From: A37T11 sp964546645
GTDB lineage: Bacteria; Bacteroidota; Bacteroidia; Sphingobacteriales; Sphingobacteriaceae
DNA length: 19,058 nucleotides
Reading direction: 5' to 3'
Assembly: GCA_964546645.1 (NCBI GenBank)
Contig: CAZJKM010000051.1
Location: forward strand, 1 to 19,058
Below, piece by piece: positions 16,443 through 19,058 of the stretch; within the stretch, counting starts at the first letter, position 1, and each line of letters begins with the position of its first letter. A program made the translations under genes and the position numbers. The notes under the pieces were generated by a model, which did not search any database, was not told the DNA's origin, and was given only the letters and a program-made list of their open reading frames with translations.

Positions 16443-17021
16443 TCAGAATTCAACCGTTGGTGCTTTATCCGCACCGGCGACTGCCTGGAAATACCCTTTC
16501 TCCTTAAATCCGAACATCCCTGCGACGAGGTTAGTAGGGAATGAGCGTCGTTTGGAATTGTATTCCTGTGTAGCTTCATTGAACGCCCGGCGTTCGGTTG
16601 AAATGCGGTTTTCCGTGCCTTCCAGCTGTACCTGTAAATCCCTGAAGTTCTGGTTAGCCTTCAGCTCGGGATATTTTTCAACCACCACCATCAGGCGTCC
16701 GAGGGATTGCGACAAGGCATCCTGTGATTGCTGGAACTGCTGGATGGCTTCCGGTGTCAGGTTGGTCGGATCAATGGTCGTCTGGGTAGCTTTTGAGCGT
16801 GCCTCAATCACCTGTGTCAGTGTTTCCTGTTCAAAGTTTGCTGCGCCTTTTACCGTGTTGACCAGGTTGGGTATCAGGTCAGCACGGCGCTGATAAGCAT
16901 TTTCCACCTGTGCCCATTTTGATTTTACGTTCTCATCCATTTGTACCAGCGTGTTGTAGCCGCAGGAACTCAGAGAGGCTATCGCGAACAATCCGATAAT
17001 GCCGAATACGATCTTTTTCAT
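16443..17021 (-). CDS. lemA: LemA family lipoprotein
   Basis: This 192-residue protein starts MKKIVFGIIGLFAIASLSSC, a lipoprotein signal with lipobox LSSC and lipidated C20. The LemA core follows: YNTLVQMDENVKSKWAQVEN, YQRRADLIPNLVNTVKGAA (about 43-62, the family's best conserved stretch), an alpha-helical body and VVVEKYPELKANQNFRDLQV, ending EYNSKRRSFPTNLVAGMFGF. LemA proteins are membrane-attached helical proteins of unsettled function, usually encoded next to TPM proteins, as here. It is the first gene of the operon. No exact TAnnTTTG was found on this strand upstream; the A+T-rich 17022-17090 interval is shared with the divergent FAD gene. Confidence 0.95.
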   Translation of the reverse strand: MKKIVFGIIGLFAIASLSSCGYNTLVQMDENVKSKWAQVENAYQRRADLIPNLVNTVKGAANFEQETLTQVIEARSKATQTTIDPTNLTPEAIQQFQQSQDALSQSLGRLMVVVEKYPELKANQNFRDLQVQLEGTENRISTERRAFNEATQEYNSKRRSFPTNLVAGMFGFKEKGYFQAVAGADKAPTVEF

Positions 17022-17079
17022 TGTTATACAGTTTATAGATTTTATGTCGTCTAATATACGGGTTAGATGTCAAAATCCG

Positions 17080-17087
17080 TACCTTTG
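17080..17087 (+). promoter_or_regulatory. Bacteroidota -7 element for the FAD-dependent dehydrogenase
   Basis: TACCTTTG is an exact TAnnTTTG match, 35 bases before the ATG at 17122, placing the start of transcription near 17094. No TTTG is seen at the usual -33 distance. A short G+C hairpin (CCGGG 17095-17099, CCCGG 17107-17111) would then lie at the very 5' end of the mRNA. Confidence 0.5.
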
Positions 17088-17121
17088 TTACGATCCGGGA
17101 TAAAAACCCGGCCATGAAATC

Positions 17122-18651
17122 ATGCAGACAGAAACCGAATTGGCCGTGAAGCCGGAGCATGCCGGCGATAGGCACTACCTGCTTACGCAGGCCTCCAACC
17201 AACAAAAAATACCGTCAGACCGGCTGAAAGGCCTGAAAATCCTGAAACGATCCATCGATGCCCGTGGTAAACAGGTGCTTTTCCGCCTGCGGGTGCGGCT
17301 CTTTATCGATGAGTTTCCCGGAACGGAAAGTTTTTCTGCCGACTATGCCAATGTTTCAGGTGCTGCACCGGTGATCATCGTTGGTGCAGGCCCTGCCGGA
17401 CTGTTCGCGGCACTTCAATGCCTGGAAAAAGGCCTGAAACCGGTCGTCCTGGAGCGCGGTAAGAATGTTCAGGAGCGCCGGCGTGACCTGGCGCTGCTGA
17501 ACAAGGAAGGGGTCGTTCATCCTGATTCCAACTATTGCTTCGGGGAAGGCGGGGCGGGTACGTATTCTGACGGAAAGCTGTACACCCGTTCGGATAAGCG
17601 CGGAAATGTCGAAAAGGTGCTCCAATCGCTGGTTGCCCATGGCGCGACGGAAGACATACTGGTAGATGCACGCCCGCATATCGGTACCAACAAACTGCCC
17701 CACATCATCCGGGCTATCCGGGAGACGATCCTGGCACACGGAGGTGAGATTCATTTCAATGCCCGTGTGACCGGCCTGACGGTTGCTTTTGGTGCTGTAA
17801 AGGGCGTTGTACTGGCAGGGGGCGACCGGGTAACGGCTGATCATGTGATCCTGGCAACCGGGCATTCCGCCCGTGATGTCTTTTACCTGTTGGATGAAAT
17901 GGGGCTGATGCTGGAACCGAAGCCTTTTGCACTGGGCGTACGCATTGAGCATCCGCAGGAGATCATCGACCGCGCGCAGTACCATTGTGAGGTACGCGGC
18001 CCGTACCTGCCTCCGGCTTATTACAGTCTTGTGGAGCAGGTAGGTACCCGCGGCGTCTTTTCGTTTTGCATGTGCCCGGGAGGGATTATTGCCCCCTGCG
18101 CCACCGGTGCGGATGAGATTGTTGTGAATGGATGGTCGCCTTCACGCCGGAACAACCCGCATGCCAATTCGGGTACCGTGGTGCAGGTCAGCCTGCAGGA
18201 CACGGAAGGAACCGATGCCTTTGCGCTGCTGCGGTTCCAGCAGCAAGTGGAGCAACAGGCTTTCCGGGCAGGAGGGGGACGGCTGGTGGCACCAGCACAG
18301 CGGATGGTTGATTTTGTGCAGGGCAGGTTATCGGCAGACCTTCCGGATAATTCCTATAAACCGGGCCTTGCCAGTGCCGAACTCAAGGATGTATTGCCGG
18401 GATTCATACACCAGGCCCTGCAGAAGGCACTACCAGTTTTCGGCAGGAAGATGAAAGGATATTTTACCAACGAGGCCGTACTGGTTGGTGTGGAATCGCG
18501 CACTTCCTCTCCTGTCCGCATCCCACGCGATAAGCAGACCCTGCAGCATCCGCAGCTAAAAGGACTGTATCCCTGCGGGGAGGGTGCCGGCTATGCCGGC
18601 GGCATCGTTTCCGCCGCTATCGACGGAATGAATTGCGTGAACGCTATTTAG
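17122..18651 (+). CDS. FAD-dependent dehydrogenase (COG2509-like NAD(P)/FAD oxidoreductase)
   Basis: This 509-residue protein has an N-terminal accessory domain (about 1-80, with LKGLKILKRSIDARGKQVLF), then the FAD-binding Rossmann motif PVIIVGAGPAGLFAA (G88, G90, G93) and ERG (111-113). The family signature GEGGAGTYSDGKLYTR lies at 141-156. Further conserved parts are RPHIGTNKL, ILATGHSARDVFYLL, KPFALGVRIEHPQ and the final FAD-contacting LYPCGEGAGYAGGIVSAAID. The family is widespread and usually annotated as FAD-dependent dehydrogenase; its substrate is not established. ATG 17122 fits the family N-terminus (MQTETELAVKPE). An out-of-frame ATG at 17114 opens an 11-codon frame overlapping the start. 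It is divergent from lemA, with no functional link visible. Confidence 0.93.
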   Translation: MQTETELAVKPEHAGDRHYLLTQASNQQKIPSDRLKGLKILKRSIDARGKQVLFRLRVRLFIDEFPGTESFSADYANVSGAAPVIIVGAGPAGLFAALQCLEKGLKPVVLERGKNVQERRRDLALLNKEGVVHPDSNYCFGEGGAGTYSDGKLYTRSDKRGNVEKVLQSLVAHGATEDILVDARPHIGTNKLPHIIRAIRETILAHGGEIHFNARVTGLTVAFGAVKGVVLAGGDRVTADHVILATGHSARDVFYLLDEMGLMLEPKPFALGVRIEHPQEIIDRAQYHCEVRGPYLPPAYYSLVEQVGTRGVFSFCMCPGGIIAPCATGADEIVVNGWSPSRRNNPHANSGTVVQVSLQDTEGTDAFALLRFQQQVEQQAFRAGGGRLVAPAQRMVDFVQGRLSADLPDNSYKPGLASAELKDVLPGFIHQALQKALPVFGRKMKGYFTNEAVLVGVESRTSSPVRIPRDKQTLQHPQLKGLYPCGEGAGYAGGIVSAAIDGMNCVNAI

Positions 18652-18690
18652 TTATGAATGATGAATTATGAACGATGAGTTATGAATGAT
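18652..18690. repeat. 14-bp tandem repeat, about 2.8 copies
   Basis: Three consecutive units fit TTATGAAYGATGAR: 18652-18665, 18666-18679 and a partial 18680-18690. They fill the whole gap between the FAD gene stop and the stop of the convergent four-helix-bundle gene. Similar short ATGA-rich repeats often occur beside this gene type in Bacteroidota; that association is recalled, not tested here. Confidence 0.8.
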
Positions 18691-19058
18691 CTATTGTTTT
18701 TTAAGGTTCGTTTTGACGGTTATGATAGCACTTTTTAACATTTTCAGGAGTTCAGTAGCGTCCTGTTTCATATGGTTGAATGTTGAAAGACTTACATACT
18801 CCGTTACATGCAATAACTCTAACCAATAAATTGTTTCGTCACACTCTTTTTGTGCGATACCTAATTTATGAATAAAGTCAAGCTTACTTTCAGCGTTTTG
18901 GGCTTCTCTCACCAAAGCTCCTATAGCTGTTCCGCTACGCAGTAACTGCTTACTTAAAACAAACTCTTTCTTATCGACGGTCAGGTTCTTATTTAACTTT
19001 ACCACGTTAACAGCAAAAACGAAGCTTTTGTCAACAAGGATATTCTTCTTTATTACCG
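18691..19058 (-). CDS. Four-helix-bundle protein, 23S rRNA intervening-sequence type (5' end outside window)
   Basis: The frame is open from the window edge to a TAG at 18691 and shows 121 residues, beginning VIKKNILVDKSFVFAVNVVK. The GTG at 19005 is an internal valine codon, not the start: the residues before it fit the conserved family N-terminus (KSFxFAVxxVKL), so the real start is just beyond the window. Hallmarks are KKEFVLSKQLLRSGTAIGA, AQNAESKLDFIHKLGIAQKE and ETIYWLELL. Members form pentameric four-helix bundles; some are encoded within 23S rRNA intervening sequences, and Avd of diversity-generating retroelements is a relative. Here there is no rRNA or reverse transcriptase in view, so the role is unknown. 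The gene is A+T-richer than its neighbour, consistent with acquisition. Confidence 0.88.
   Translation of the reverse strand, partial: VIKKNILVDKSFVFAVNVVKLNKNLTVDKKEFVLSKQLLRSGTAIGALVREAQNAESKLDFIHKLGIAQKECDETIYWLELLHVTEYVSLSTFNHMKQDATELLKMLKSAIITVKTNLKKQ

Noticed and set aside
18691..19058. Diversity-generating retroelement (Avd-like protein)
   Set aside because: No reverse transcriptase or template/variable repeat pair is visible; the family also occurs alone.

Overview
The window looks like chromosomal DNA from a member of the Bacteroidota, probably of the Chitinophagaceae/Sphingobacteriia type. The reasons are exact or near matches to the Bacteroidota -7 promoter element TAnnTTTG ahead of several genes, start codons mostly without a Shine-Dalgarno sequence, a lemA-TPM-TPM operon, an M61 glycyl-aminopeptidase-like gene and a stand-alone four-helix-bundle (23S rRNA intervening-sequence type) gene. 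The genus cannot be fixed from the sequence alone.

Region 1 (1-5036, minus strand) is a tripartite multidrug-type efflux operon read right to left: periplasmic adaptor, RND pump (ATGA overlap with the adaptor) and a TolC-family outer-membrane channel cut by the left window edge. The three products would form one envelope-spanning pump. Region 2 (5281-10956) holds housekeeping genes: a secreted M61 metallopeptidase with a PDZ domain, a small outer-membrane beta-barrel-like protein on the opposite strand, a long-chain acyl-CoA synthetase and a dicarboxylate/amino acid:cation symporter whose cation-site residues look altered. A JmjC/cupin-like putative hydroxylase (10971-11849, minus) converges on the symporter. 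The hairpin that probably terminates its transcript lies inside the last codons of the symporter gene.

Region 3 (about 11850-15188) is the accessory part. It has a 659-bp stretch with no confident gene, containing thirteen full copies of a 21-bp tandem repeat (11996-12268) open in several frames. A plus-strand cluster of three exported proteins of unknown function follows: a lipoprotein-like protein that may be a beta-propeller, and two tandem paralogues, the second lacking the C-terminal half. This is the most plausible place for something undescribed, but the sequence alone does not reveal a mechanism.

Region 4 (15200-19058) returns to recognisable genes: a minus-strand operon of lemA and two TPM-domain genes, one soluble and one exported, membrane-anchored and glycine-rich; a divergent FAD-dependent dehydrogenase (COG2509-like); and, at the right edge, a four-helix-bundle gene whose N-terminus lies outside the window, with a short 14-bp tandem repeat next to its 3' end.

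No tRNA, rRNA, CRISPR array, transposase or phage gene was seen.
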